A stretch of 64,000 nt of DNA from Sordaria brevicollis (Eukaryota > Ascomycota > Sordariomycetes > Sordariales > Sordariaceae). The stretch lies in assembly GCA_033439795.1 (NCBI GenBank), contig JAUTDP010000009.1, positions 2,666,001 through 2,730,000 on the forward strand. Direction: 5' to 3'. The notes below the pieces were generated by a model that was not told the origin of the DNA, searched no databases, and worked only from the letters and a program-made list of their open reading frames with translations. Shown here piece by piece: positions 29,924 to 43,308 of this stretch. A program made the translations under genes and the position numbers. Positions within the stretch are counted from its first letter, which is position 1; every line of letters begins with the position of its first letter.

Positions 29924-32900
29924 ATTAATAATTTAATTCGCGCCCTACGTCTACGCTATATTTAAAAATACAAACTCTTTATTTATAACGATTAATTTTA
30001 TTTTTCAATCTACTATATCCTCTATTAACGATACTTATATTACTTTTACGGCTATAATTATATTTATTAATAATAAAACGATTTTAAATATAGGATTTAA
30101 TTTTAAGGATTGGAGTAAGGAATTATTCGGTTTTGCCTAGGGCTTTAAGTTTAAATTTTATTTATTTAAAGAGGATAAGGAAATTACTAAACCCTTCGAA
30201 ATTGAATTCGAAAATTATAAGCTTAAGGTTAATTCCTTTCGTCGTATTAATATTACCCGCGAAGTATTTATTAAATTCGCTAATAAAATTATTATATATA
30301 TTCCGACTTTAAGAGATAGTTCTATTATTAAATAAGCCGTAATTCGCGATATTGCCCTAACTGTAATTTAAGCTTCCAATTTCGAAATTATTAATAAAGA
30401 TAAGGAAATTTGGGAAAAAGAAGTTAATATTTTGGCCTCTAATTTTATTACTATAGTTAAATAAAATTATAATTCCGATAAGATTAATTACGCTTAACGC
30501 TCTAAAAATTACGAAAATTTTATTAAGAACGATATTTTAATTCGAAATTATATATAAATTACTATTTTAAAAGCTTTACGCTCTAATTATATAAGCGATA
30601 TTTATACAATTTTATAATAATATATTAATTTTAAGGATATTATACTTTATTATAAAGAATATTCTTTATTTAAAATATATTAAAAGTATTATAATTATAT
30701 AAAATTTTTATTGAGCGAACCCCGTAAATATAATAGCGATTTCCAAATTTAAATTAACGGTTAGGAAACCGTTATAATTAATTCCCAAAAATATAAAATC
30801 CCTAAAATTATATCGGTTACAGCTTGGTTTTAGGATATTTATAATACTTTATAAGCTATTAGGCCCCTTTAGGTCTATATTATTATTAAAAAGTTCGAAG
30901 AAGAGGCGTACGTTAATATTTTGAATTTTTGCCTTATATCCGGATATTTCCGCTTTAAAATATTACGCGAACGCCCCTTTATTACGGCTCTATTATTAAA
31001 AGGTTATAAAGGTATATTCGGTATAGGATTAACCTTTAGAAGCTCGTAAAATAGTAATATTAAAGGCGAGGATACTCCTTCTAATAAAATCCTAATTAAT
31101 AATTAAAATTTTATTTAAATAAATTAAAATTCTATTTATACCTTTTAATATATTAATAATAATAATACGTCCTGGAAAAGAAGGTATAGCATTTTTAGAG
31201 CGCGTAGAGGCGTATTAAATCGAAAGGCCGCCCTTTTAACCTTATTTATTAATTTTATAGTAAAAACCCTAAGAATTCGCTATAAAATATATTAGTAAAG
31301 TATTTATATTATTAAATATTATTAATATTTATTTTTAGAAAAGGTTATTAACCTTAAATAGAAACCTATTCTTTAAATTAAAGTTAAAATTATTAAAAAT
31401 TTATTCGATAATAAGGATTTTAAAAAAGAGGTTAATAAATTATAATAAGAGGTTATTTAAATTTTAAATTCTAACCTTAATAATACCCTTATCGGCGGTA
31501 ATTATTTTACTTAATTTTTTAGCGAAAATTTACTAATAATACCGGTCTATATAATAATTGTATATTAAGCGGCTTTTTAAATAGGAAATAAGCGCGTAAA
31601 TTTATACCCTTTAAAAAATTACGTAATTTTTAATTCGGGGAGTTTTTTATATATTTTTAACTAAATTATTTATTTTATTAATTTTCGTTACGCTCTTTAT
31701 AACGATAGCCTATAGGCTAGAAATTTACGTATTCTTATTAAAGGATATAGCGACGTTAATATTTTAATTAATAATATTTCTAGCCCGCGTATTTTTCGTT
31801 TTTATAATATAACCTTTTATTTTAATTTTATAATTAATTTTATTTCTTTATATTTACTTCGAAAAACCGATTTTTATTAAGATTAACAACTTCCTACCAA
31901 TTATTTATAATCCTTAAATAATTTTCTCTTTTATTATTTTTCGACTTTATACCGCTAAATTATTTTCGAACGCTTATTTAAATAAATCTCTAAAGCTTCT
32001 TTTTACGCTAAGTATAATTATTTTAATTCTATTAACGGTTATAAATATTATAAGAAAGAAATTATTATTTAATATTACCGTTTCGATTATTTAAGTCCTT
32101 AAATCTTCGACTACCTTTTTAATATTATTAATACGCGTCTTAAAAGCCCTTCTATAATATATTATAATGTATATATAATTTTAAAAATTAAGCGCCAAAT
32201 TAATAAAAGATTTCGAGACCGCGGTTTTAACCCGGAAGAAAAATTCGTTATTAATTTCCTCAATTATACGGAAAACTACCGCGGCTATATTAACGCTATA
32301 TTAATTACTTATAAATATATTAATTATATTTAGGATTACTATATATTTAATCGACGTATTGAAATAATTATTAATTTCCTTAACGATTTATTTAATATTT
32401 TTAAAAAACGTTATAATATTACCGTTAAAGTTATCGAATACGATAATAAAATTAGCGGGTCCTATATAGTATAAAGGTTATTTACGTTAAACGGTATAAT
32501 TATAAAGCCTTCGGCCTTTTATATTTAAATATAGAATAATAGCGCCGAACGTTCGGGGGGTATAATTAAAAAAAGGATTAATATAATATAAAAGAGTATT
32601 TATTTTACTATAGATTTATAATTAAATATTATAATTATAGCCATTTACTTAATAAATAGGTCCTTAAAACTTCTTTATAATTAATTTTCCTTATACGAAT
32701 ACTTCTATACCTTTATTACTTAACGAAATAGCTATTTATTTCCGCGGCGCCTAGATATTTCTTATTTACGAATTTATAATTATAAAATATATATTATAAT
32801 TCCCGCCGCTTAAAAGAAAGAATAACGCCATTAGAAATTTAATCCCAAAGTATAAATCGGTTATTTTATTAGGTATATAGCGTTATTAATTTATTATATT

Positions 32901-35256
32901 TAAAATCCGATTACTAATATAATAATTTATATACGTGACGTACTTTTTAACGAAGATATTATATTTTTAGGGGAAATTCCTATTAAGGCTTAATTTTTGA
33001 AGATTTCTTTAAATGAATTTATAAAATTATTTTAGAATTATAATTAAATACCCGCTATAAATTTATTAATTAAGGACTTTTCTTTTAAATATTAGGAGGA
33101 TATTAAAATTATTAAAATACTTAATTCTTTATTAGAATTAGAAGAGGATCTTCTATTTCCGTAAATATTCAACGAAATTCTTATTTTTATAGAGCTCCTT
33201 AATACTATATCCTCCTTTAGAAATTTAATATCTATTAACTTTATTTTAAATAATATTAACTACTTATTATTTTTAAAAATTCTTAGGGATAACCCTATAC
33301 TTATATCCTTCTTTATATCCTTTTATATAAATAAATATATAGAAGAGGAAATATACCGTAATTTTGCTCTTTAAATAATAATTTTTAATACCGGCCGTTT
33401 TTATTAATTTAAAATAATTTTTAATAGTAAATTAATTACTAAAATAAAATTCGAGAGGTTATAATATAATAGTAAAATTATTATTAAGGAAGAATTTGAT
33501 AATTTTATTTCCGTAAGTAAAATAAATCGTATTTACCGGTTAAAATTATTACCTCCTCCTAAAAACTATAAATTATTTAATACCTATATCTTTAATTAAT
33601 TATTTAAGTAAATTGAATAAATTTACTTTAATAATTATAAAGAAATAAAAACCTAGGTTATTATTAACGTTAGAGAATTAAAAGTACGTAAGAAATAAGT
33701 ATTCGATTATATATAAATATATACGTATAAATTTTTTAAAAACGGGAGATTTAATAAAATTAAAATAAAATTTATTATACGTAGCGATTAATAAATAAAA
33801 TACGTAGGTTAAAAAACGTATACTTTTACCCTCGTTAAGCGCTCTTTTAAATTAATTATTTCTATTATTATACGCTTTAATTTAGAATTTATCCAATATA
33901 ATACGGTTAATACCTTTATTAATATAAATATAAATAAAAATATTTATATACGCTTCCTTTTAAGTTACGAAATTCCGGGCAAGTTTTTTAAAATCTTTAA
34001 GGCCTTCTATAGGTTACGCCGTTCTTTACTCCTTTAATAACGAAACTTTATAATTATATTCGCCGCTTTAAATTTCTAATTACTCTTTAAAGAATTATAT
34101 ATTTTAATTAATAAAAGTATTTTTATATTTTATTACGTCGATAATATTATATTTATATATTATTTAAATAAGGAGGTTAAGGTTAAAATTTATATAAACG
34201 TCCTTAATTAATAGTATTATATAATAGGGGGTAATGAATTTTAATAGTTCTTAGGGATTGAGATTATTCGTAATTATATATAAAGCAAAATTTGGTTATT
34301 TTAACAGTCGTATATTGAGAAAATTTATAAATTAGTAGGGTTCTAAATTTTAATAAATATCTCTATATTAAGTATCGAATTCGTACTTTTCGAAGGTAGA
34401 GTTTTAAATAATTTTATATACTTCTATTAAATTAAAATAGGGTTTATTCTTTATATTATAATTATTACCAAATTAAACGTTATTTTTATAATTAATAAAT
34501 TCTCTAAATATATTTATAACCTTAATTTAAATTATTATAAAGCGGTAAATAAAACTATTTACTATTTATACGGAACTTCAAATCTGGCTTTATATTTTGG
34601 TAGTAGTAATATTTTGGAAATTGCTTTTAATACTTCGTTTATTAATAATACCCTTAATTATAAAAGCTCTTAAGGCTTTATTATAAAGTTTTTTAGTAGG
34701 TTTATTTATTAGGGCGTAATTAAATAAATAACGGTTATTATATTAATTATAGAAGTAGAATTCCTAGCCGTAGGTTTAGTAGTAAAGGAGGTAATCCGGA
34801 TAATAAAATTTATTAGGGGACTTATAGTAAAGTTAGAAAATAAAATCCTAATAATCGATTATAATAATAAATAGATTATTAGAATATTAACCGTAGAAAT
34901 TTTAAAATTATATATAAATTTTAAGTATATTAATATTTATAAATATTAGTTAAAATAAGAAGTAATTATTAGTAGGATTAATTTTAAATATTTGGAAATA
35001 TTTAAAATACTTATAAACGGTTTAATTAAAGTATTTACGGTTAAGAAGTATTGGAAATTTATTAAAATATTAGGAATAATTTTAGTAAAAGGGATAAGGG
35101 AGTAAAGGAAGGATAAAGGGATAAATTACGTAGATTTTAATAATATTAATAAGGAGATAAATTTAGGAATAGTAGTATAATGTGAATAATTTTAAGAATT
35201 GTATATTTAGAGTAATTTAGTAGTTTTACCCTATTAGGGTTATAATTAAAGGGGTG
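29924..35256 (+). pseudogene. Copia gag-pol relic (RIP-mutated)
   Basis: Remnants appear in Ty1/copia order. Integrase C-terminal part is at about 32535 (reads NSAERSGG). Reverse transcriptase has AFY.LRRS at about 34000 and YYVDN (from YVDD) at about 34130. RNase H is at about 34590-34700 (ASDASF-like). The reading frames are broken throughout by TAA/TAG created by C-to-T changes. No function is possible. Confidence 0.85.
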
Positions 35257-35408
35257 TATTAAAATAAGTAGGCTATATTTAGCTAATTAAGAAGTATTTT
35301 TATAAAAGGATTAGCCTCCTAGTTACCTATTTGACTATAGAGTTTTTCCTATTATTTTAGCATCCCTAAACCCTCTTATAGAGGGCTCCAGAGTATATAA
35401 TATATATA
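35257..35408 (+). repeat. 3' LTR, first part
   Basis: Matches the 5' LTR from its first base, with the differences being mostly C-to-T and G-to-A. It breaks off in the TATATATA stretch where the MULE inserted and resumes at 39115. Confidence 0.92.
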
Positions 35409-35482
35409 GAGCGAGTCTTTTCGCACATACCTCAATATCGTTCCGCATATATCCCCACTTTTTTCGACCAATTACATAATAC
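35409..35482 (+). repeat. Left TIR of the MULE
   Basis: Reverse complement of 39041-39114 with only a few differences, mainly of the C/T or G/A type. Confidence 0.9.
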
Positions 35483-36179
35483 CAAATTTTGGCGGCCCAC
35501 TTCCCGCACCTTAACTCCCGCTCCCGCCCCCACCCCAAACTAAATTTCAACGCAATACGCGCCCAATACGCGCTAAGACCCACACGTAACCTCGTATTAA
35601 CCACTACGATTAATCTTAGCGCCTAATACCTTTAACTATTACCTAAATTAATTAGCGTAATCTAATTTAATCGTTTTTTAATATTTATACTTTACTTCCT
35701 TTCTACACTAAACTACTACCCTTTACATTACTATATTGCAATCAATTAATACTACGCTACGTATTACCAAATATTAAAGTAAATAAATCGCTATTATCTA
35801 GTCTATAATAGGAAATAATCCATTATCTTTCTATATACTTTTTTAATTAACTATAATAATATAGATAGCCGATCCGACGGGTACGGGTATACGCGACCGT
35901 AGCGTCGTAGATAAAAATATCGACCCCGTATTATTTATACCCAATTTTAATCCGAATCTTCTTAACTTATTTACTTTCGTACAAAATACTTCAGTAATTA
36001 ATACTTCTATTCCTAATAATTAAATACCTTATACTTTAGAATTAACGTTAGCGCAGCCTATCGAAATTAATAGCAACGATAATAACGACTTTATAAATAT
36101 TAACGACGAGTTTTCCGATAAGACTCCCGCCCTAACCCCTAATTACGAATATAATAATTACCCTATTTTTAATACCTAA

Positions 36180-38280
36180 TATAATATTCTCGATAAATTA
36201 TTTATAGCGGTCCAATCTTGGCAATTCGAACTTAATTTCACTATTACAAAAAGTCGCTCTATTACCCTAATTAAAGGATTTGGATATATACGTTACGAAA
36301 TTACTTATTCGGTTAACGCTATTCGTAAAGGAAATTACCACTCTCATTTAATTTTAATAACTAAATAAAATTATCCGTAATATAAATATATTAAAATTAA
36401 AAAATATAATAATAAGAGGTAAACCTTCGAACTTTACGAAGGATATAATAAATATAGCTATTTACCTATTAAAAAGCTATTTATCCATTCGGTCTTTAAA
36501 ATTGAATATAAAGCTCTAATCGCTACCTATATTAATAGACTGGGTATAATTAATCGTAAAATTACCCGCGAATTACGCTAGCGTTTCCCTAACTTCAAAT
36601 TTACTAACCGCCAATTTATTAACCTTCATTACCGCTTTAAAAGGGATATTAAGGTTAAGTACACTCCCTTCTAATAAATAATAAAATTGTTTAACGAACG
36701 TAGGGTTTACTTTAAAGTTAATTAATAAGATATTAAAGAGATTAAATTAATTATTTTATTTTAAAGTAATTTATAGGGAGAATAAATGTAGAAGGAAAAT
36801 CCCTAGGTCTAAATATATAATAATACGTATAAAACTAATAATAAAGGCCTAGCCTTTTTCCAAATCGTTAGTATAACCGGTATTAATCACCTATTTAATT
36901 ACGTTTTTAGGCTTATTAATAACGAACGTTAAAAAGGATTTAATTAATTATTAAATAAGGTTAATAAACGCCGTTAAATTATTGAAGTATTTAGTCCTCT
37001 TATTATAATTATAGATTACGACGTTATAATGAAGGTAGTAATTAAATGCGTTTACCCTTGTTTTTAATTATAATTTTGTATTTTTTATATTAATAAGAAC
37101 GTAATATTGCATATTAAACGCAAATAGGATAAATAGGCCGCCACTTTAATTACCTATATTTATACCGTAGTTATATAAGCGCAATTCCAACGAGAAATTT
37201 CGGTATCAATATATTAAACAAGCCAGCCGATTAACGTAACGCAATTAGCCGAGCTACCTAGTAATGTAATTACCTTCGATAAATTTAATAAGGAGGATAT
37301 ACTAATTATTAATAATTTTAATCGGCTAATTAATAATATAAATTAATTAGAGCTTTTCCCTACTTTTATTGAATATTTAAGGGTTGGCTTTTATACCCTT
37401 TAGAAGTACGTATATTACGCGGTAATAGAAGAGGATTTTAATATTATTTAGGAGAGACTTTATAGTTTCTTTTCGTAATAGATTAAGATTTTTACGTATT
37501 TTAAATAAACGTATATAATAGTGAAGGAAGAGTAGGCTACTTATTACATTAATAAGAGACTAAATTTTAATTACTATACTATATCCCTAATTGAATTTTT
37601 AAATCGTTTACTCAAGAATAAAATTATCAATAATATAATTAATTATATTAATCCCTATATAATTTATAATAAATTAATTATAATTTTAATATAAGTAATA
37701 GTACCATCGTTGCCGCCGTTATATAGAGCTTTATTCTAATCGATGATTAAAAACGCAATATCGAAACCGATACGTCGAAAATAATTAAACGCACTAAACG
37801 TAATTATTTCAACGTCGTATAAATATAAAAAACCTCTAAATAAATTTATTGGCTAACTTTCGATAAAGTGGCGCGTTAACGTCGTATTACGTTTAATACT
37901 ATACTAACGGAGGAGAAACTAAACCCCGACGAATTGGAGTTATATATTAGTAAATTCACCGTACAATATAATTTGCTATATTCGTATACTATCTTCGAAT
38001 AGTTCTTCGACCGAGAAAAACTATTTATTCTAAATAAAATGGATTATTACCCTTATTAGTAACTTCGTAAAGACCTTATTAAAGAGGATAAATATTTAAA
38101 GTATTAAGAATTTAATAAAATAACGAAGTTCAAAGGTCGCCCTCGTATTAGCGCCCCCTTCGTTAGCGACCCTCGTGCCCCCCAATTGATTGCGCTAATT
38201 AATATTCAAAAGATTTAGTATTATTATTCTCCCGCTTCGACTATACCCCTTTAATTTTAAACTATAATATCGCGAAGTAA
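36180..38280 (+). pseudogene. MULE transposase relic (FAR1-type N-terminus)
   Basis: Around 36220-36660 the degraded frame reads like the FAR1/WRKY-type zinc region of fungal MULEs (SWQFELNF...). Around 37000-37140 it reads VTDYDVAMK-like and CIFHINKNV-like text, the DDE-type MULE core with the CxxH motif (D and C..H residues still visible). Stops from RIP interrupt it throughout. Confidence 0.75.
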
Positions 38281-39040
38281 TTTACAATTTATACCTACCC
38301 GGGGTAAACTACCCAAGGTAAGCCAAACCCGTATAGTATCGATACGAATAGCGCCGTCGATCTAAAAAAATATATTTACTTAAAAAGGCATCGACCTAAA
38401 AGCAGAAAATAACGCCGACCGTTCCCAATTTACCTAGCCTATAACTATATAGGGCAAGAAGAGGGGCCGCCCCCCTAATAGTAAGAATAAACCTAAAGAA
38501 GGAGAGGGAGGAAGTATAAGAAAGAGAGGAGGTATAGCTTTATAGGGAGGGAGAGGTAATAAAGGTAAAGGAAGTGGTAAAGGAAGAGGAAGAGCGTTAG
38601 CTAGTACCCCAATTAGTACGCAAGGTAATCGGCGTAATATATATACTATTAATACCCAGAATTAATAAGTAGCGTTCTAATATACTTTTTAATACTTTAG
38701 CACCTTCTCTAGTAGTTAAATACGTTAATTACATTAATAAAATTAAAAATATATAGATTATTATAGATAATATTACTAAATTCGATTAATTAGCGATTTT
38801 AATCGAGCGACTTTAATTGATTTGCGACGTATAAAAGTGCGACCGTGGCGCTAAGTGCCCTGTAAAACCGTTGTAGAAATGCGTTGTAAAAACCGGGTCT
38901 GGGTAGTACGTGCGCTATAATGCAGTAGGCTGCCTTAGTATGACTAAACCTTGAAATAATAGATGTAATACCCAAATTTACTAGCTGAAAGTTTGGGAAA
39001 GTTATAACGCTAAGGCGCGGCCCGGGAGGGCGGCTGAACC

Positions 39041-39114
39041 GTGTTATGTGATTGGTCGAAAAAAGTGGGGATATGTGCGGAACGACATTGAGGTATGTGC
39101 GAAAAGACTCGCTC
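39041..39114 (-). repeat. Right TIR of the MULE
   Basis: Nearly unmutated copy of the element end, ending GACTCGCTC at the TATATATA flank. Confidence 0.9.
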
Positions 39115-39157
39115 TATATATATATCTCCACCTTCAATTTAGCTGTGCAATCTGACA
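39115..39157 (+). repeat. 3' LTR, second part
   Basis: Continues the LTR (ATCTCCACCTTCAATTTAG, ending TCTGACA) directly before the target duplication GAGTT. It is almost free of RIP changes. Confidence 0.92.
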
Positions 39158-39209
39158 GAGTTCCGTCTCTTCTCACTCACCACATAACAGTCACCACCAC
39201 ATATTCACA

Positions 39210-40205
39210 ATGGCCTCCTTCACTGTAAGTCACACCACCTTATCCCTCTTATCATATGGTACTAACAACCTCCAGCGCCTCATCCGCTTCCTAGCCCGCG
39301 ACGGCCGGACCTACTACGGCGACGCCCTCCTCCCCTCGGGCGTCTCCGACATCCGCCTCGCCAAACAAGCCCGTCTGATCTCCGGCGACATCTTTGGCAC
39401 CCACACCGTAACCGACCAAATCGCCGACATCCGTTTGTTGCTCTCCCCCCTGGCACCGGAGGACGTCCGCACCGTCCGCTGCCTGGGACTCAACTACGAG
39501 CAACACGCCCACGAATCCGGCATGCCCATCCCCAAATACCCCGTCCTCTTCTACAAGCCCATCACCTCCCTCTCCGGCCCCACGGACCCGATCCCCATTT
39601 CCCGCCTGGCCCAGGAGGGCGAGGGGCTGGATTACGAGTGCGAACTCGTCGCCATCATTGGCAAGAGGTGCCGGGAAGTGTCCGAGGACCAAGCGCTTGA
39701 TTACGTGTTGGGCTATGCAGTGGGTAACGACGTTAGCCATCGCGACTGGCAGATCAAGCGCGGTGGAGGACAGTGGGGTCTTGGTAAGGGGTTTGATGGC
39801 TGGGCTCCGTTTGGACCGGGCATTGTCAGCAAGGATTTGATTAAGGATCCTCAGACTTTGAAGATTTCGACAAAGCTCAATGGGAAGACGGTCCAGGAGA
39901 GTAGCACCAAGGATATGATTTTCTCGGTTAAGAAGACGATTGCGTTCTTGAGCCAGGGGACGACGTTGTTGCCTGGTGATGTGATTTTTACTGGGACGTA
40001 AGTGGCCCCCGGAGGTGATAGGATGGGAGAAGTGGTGATGAGAGAGATGCTAACGGATGAAAAAAACAGTCCCCAGGGTGTCGGTATGGGCCGCAAGCCT
40101 CAGCTTTGGCTCAAGGATGGTGATGTGGTTGAGGTCGAGCTGGAGAAGGTCGGTACTTGTGTGAACAAGGTTGAGTTTGAGGCTGTTCGCGATTCTAAGC
40201 TTTAA
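39210..40205 (+). CDS. Fumarylacetoacetate hydrolase-family protein (FAHD1/fumarylpyruvate hydrolase-like)
   Basis: Model: join(39210..39224, 39276..39997, 40070..40205), 290 residues. The first exon codes only MASFT. Intron branch sites ACTAAC and GCTAAC are present. The FAH fold is clear: LGLNYEQHAHESG, P.LFYKP, then metal ligands in EGLDYECELVAIIG (two Glu) and VGNDVSHRDWQ (Asp), ending in FTGTPQGVGMG. Members hydrolyse or decarboxylate acyl-pyruvate-type compounds such as oxaloacetate, acylpyruvates and aromatic breakdown products. The exact substrate cannot be read from sequence, and the protein has no obvious mitochondrial leader. The ATG is only 53 bases from the end of the copia LTR, so its promoter has been displaced. 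The gene converges with the cystathionine gamma-synthase-like gene. Confidence 0.9.
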
Positions 40206-40411
40206 GCTGGGTAAGGAAAGGGTTGGATATACAAGCAAGCAAGTTGATTTCAAGAAATCTAATCCATCATCTCTTGATTCTTCCATTCCTTCGTCTCACC
40301 TCTTCATCCCATTTTATCCATGACATCCAACCCCGTCATCCTTTTACTCTTTCAAACCACCCATCTCCATTCCTTCCACCTCCCACCTCATCATTCTGCC
40401 TCATCCCCTCC

Positions 40412-42571
40412 TTACTTGGTCTCCTCCGCTCCCTCCCTCACAACCTTTTCAGCCTCGTCCAATGCATACTGGAACGCCTCCCTCAACCCCTCCCACCCCT
40501 CCAACCCAACACTAACCCTAACCTGGCTCCCCACACTTCCATACCCCCCATGATATTTTCTAGTCCCCTCCTCCGCTCCCCACAAAAGGTCATTAAAAGG
40601 CAACGCAATAGTCAAATGCGCCCCCAAATGCGGTCCCTGATGGACCTGCAGGTTATCATAGAACGCTCGTGCGATGCGCTTGGTGGGGAAGTTGATGGAC
40701 AATAAACAACCGTAGCCTGGTGTGAATTCGGGAGTGGCAGGGCGCATGTGGCGGGTGTAGTTGGGGAGGGAGGGGAGGGTTGTTGGGTAGAGGACGCGGG
40801 AGATGACGTGGGGGTGGGAGAGGGAGTAGGTGTGGAGGAAGGTGGCGAGTTGCTCGGCGTTGTGGTTGTGGGTGGCGGAGCGGGAGAGGTAGGAATTAGA
40901 ATTGGAGAGGAGGTGGATGGCGTCGGGCGGGGAGAGGTTGTTGCTGTGGCTGGTGAGGAGGACGGAAGAGAGGAGGGGGTGGTAGCGGGAGGAGGGGGAG
41001 AGGAGGATGGAGCCGGCCATTACCTTTTCGGTTTATTAGCTTATGGACTTCTGGAAGAAGAGGAAGAAGGACTCACATCAGCAAACCCACTAAACGTCTT
41101 GGTCAAACTCGTAACCACCACATCCGCCACGGGCAAGACATCGATATTCGCAAAGCTGCCGACCGTATCATCCACCACGACCGGGAAATTGTACTCGTCC
41201 GCCTGTTTGTCATTCACTCAGTTAGCATCTCCTCCACCACCTTTCTCCCTCACGATCAGGGGCAAAAAAATACTCACAATCTTCCTCAACCTCTCCAAAT
41301 CCACACTAACCAACAACGGATTACTAGGAAACTCGACAAACAAATACGCAATCTTCCTCCCCTTCTCCTTCAGTTCCCTGGCATACTGTTCCAGCTCATC
41401 CATCACCTTGGCAGAATCCTCACAGTTGCCAAAGTGTTTGAACGCTTCCACTTTTTCTTCCTCTTCTTTGTCAGAGGTGGTGGCTTCCTCAAGCTCCTCA
41501 AAAAGATGAAAAGTCGAATGAAAAACCGCCCCCAACGCCACCACGGTCCCTTGTCTACCAGCCTTCAGCAAAGCCTCCTGCAGACGAAACACAGCCGCCA
41601 TGCCCGTGGTGTACAAAAACACATCTTCTGGTTTGAGCTTGGCAGCCACCTCAGCATCAAGGGGGGATCGCTGGCACAAGGCCACAATTCTCTCCCTCAA
41701 TTTCGTATGGGCGTCGCTTTCGGGGAGGTATGTCGGCTTGGGCACACCTTGTTCCTTGAGGGTACCGGGACCAGCGAGGAAATCGGTACCGGTAGCTTCC
41801 CACTCCAGCACCTCAACCCTCCCAGCATCATCAACCAACGGCACCAAAACCTCCGCCAACCTCGTAGAAATGCCAATACCGGGATTCGTCCAGACGCCCA
41901 TCACCCCCTTTGTCTCGGGCAGGGGGTAGATGACGAGGTAAAGTCTGACATTCTCGGTGGGTTCGGCGTCGGGGATCAAAGGGACGGACAAGAAATCGAC
42001 CACCTTAAACTGGAGGGAGGACAAGTCGGCTTCGGAAAAACGGTGCTCGGCAGGCCGGTGGTGAGAGATGGCGTGGGCGGTTGCGAGGGGGAAGGAGTCG
42101 GGGGTGGTGAAGGGGAGGCAGCCGTGGGTTGTGGGGGAGACGGAGGGGAGGATGGTGAGGAGTTTGGTGCATAACTGTCTTTTTGTCAGCCATCTCTGCC
42201 GCGGTGTACGAAAAGGATTGGAAATCTAGTGAGATGCTGTCAGGATGTAATGCAGTTTTGGTCTGGGGTAGAAACGCCCATTGGGACCTCATCTTTCTAG
42301 CCCAAACGATTGAGGAATCTCCTGGACGCAAACACGGAAAATATGGGGAGGATTGGACGCGGAAAGGGGAAAAGAAAACATAACATACCTCCTTAACAAG
42401 AGAAAGAGGTGAAAACCTCGGATACATGCTCTTCAACTGCTTCCCCAACTCCGGATCTCCATCGCGCAGACGCAAGGCCGTGTCCCAGCCCGGTAAGTGG
42501 ACGGTAATGGCGTGCGGAGTGTGAGGAGGGAGGGAGTAGCCTAGGGGGGTGGTGATGGGGTTGACGGTCAT
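40412..42571 (-). CDS. Cystathionine gamma-synthase-like PLP enzyme
   Basis: Model: complement(join(40412..41023, 41077..41202, 41278..42174, 42389..42571)), 605 residues. The four exons join in phase 0 with GTATGT/GTGAGT donors. The N-terminal extension of about 200 residues is as in fungal enzymes (yeast Str2 is 639). The PLP-dependent Cys/Met domain includes [20 protein letters not shown], the Asp of [10 protein letters not shown] (about 371) and the Schiff-base Lys395 in SLTKTFSG. The C-terminal domain ends [16 protein letters not shown]. It likely joins an O-acylated homoserine with cysteine to give cystathionine in methionine synthesis. A paralogue with another sulphur-amino-acid specificity cannot be excluded, so I do not assign the met-7 name. 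Confidence 0.87.
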
Positions 42572-43308
42572 TTTGGCGGTTTGTTTTCCTTTTCAACTAT
42601 AGTTCTTCGATGCTTGTAGTGTTGTTGATGAGTTGTCGAGTGAGTAGAGTGGTAATGAGTTGGTGGTTGAGTGTCTCAATGTGTCCAGCTAGAACTGGCT
42701 TGATCTGTTGAACTACTACTGTGAGTCAGATAATCATGAATTCGATGAAGCGTATAATTACTTACAAGTCAAGAGTGAGATGTCAACGGATATTATCCAA
42801 AAGCAAAAAAGACCCTGAGGCTAGAAGTCAACGTTTCATTGCATCCTCCTATGAGCCGGCGAAACAACCTGACACGACAACCCACCCGCTGACGCCGCCG
42901 CAGTCACAGAGCTTAAGCCGAGACAGGGGATCGTGGTCCGGCTGCCACGGTGGCTTTCTTCGGGTCATGTATCCACTGGAAACGTGCTCATTGCTTACAA
43001 ACGCCCTTCTGGAACAGGCCATAGAACGGCACGGCGGTCGACACCGATAGCCGGTCTTGGATCAGATCAGATCATATCATGAACCCCTGAATTGTTATGG
43101 GGGAAAGTAAACAAAGCCGGCTGTCGGGACAATCGTCAACATCAACGACTACCTACAAACCTTAACACCGGGCACTGAGAATATCGGGTAGCTCAACTAA
43201 ACCATGAACCCTATTATTTCCAACTCACCTCTATATCTATAGTATTACAGAAACATGCTTCTAACTTGACCAAAAACAACCGCCTGCCATCAAAAGCAAC
43301 CTCCTCTC
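42572..43308. other. Intergenic between CGS-like gene and PEX1
   Basis: This is the upstream region of the CGS-like gene and the 3' flank of PEX1. No gene is supported. A 109-codon frame at 42721-43050 has no domain. Confidence 0.5.

Larger units (their letters stand above)
35409..39114. mobile_element. RIP-degraded Mutator-like element (MULE) nested in the copia LTR
   Basis: 3.7 kb with 74-bp terminal inverted repeats that start GAGCGAGTCTTTTCGCAC. The flanks on both sides are TATATATA, consistent with the 8-9 bp target duplication of MULEs, although the AT-rich site makes its exact length ambiguous. The centre is AT-shifted by RIP. The last about 300 bases (38.82-39.11 kb) keep normal composition. 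Confidence 0.9.
29737..39157 (+). mobile_element. RIP-degraded Ty1/copia retrotransposon, interrupted by a MULE in its 3' LTR
   Basis: The 5-bp target duplication GAGTT is perfect (29732-29736 and 39158-39162). The LTRs start TGTCAGA and end TCTGACA. The 5' LTR is 29737-29923. The 3' LTR is split into 35257-35408 and 39115-39157 by the nested element. A purine tract (AAAGGGG) precedes the 3' LTR. The inside is very AT-rich with CpA/TpG almost gone and countless stops, as expected from RIP. Without the nested element it would be about 5.7 kb. Confidence 0.93.

Noticed and set aside
35335..35604. 89-codon minus-strand open frame spanning the copia LTR and the MULE end
   Set aside because: It crosses the junction between two transposons and overlaps the LTR and TIR. 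It has no domain and is a chance frame.
29924..38820. AT-rich blocks as mitochondrial DNA or a centromere
   Set aside because: They are bounded by LTRs, TIRs and target duplications, retain transposon protein motifs, and show CpA loss typical of RIP.
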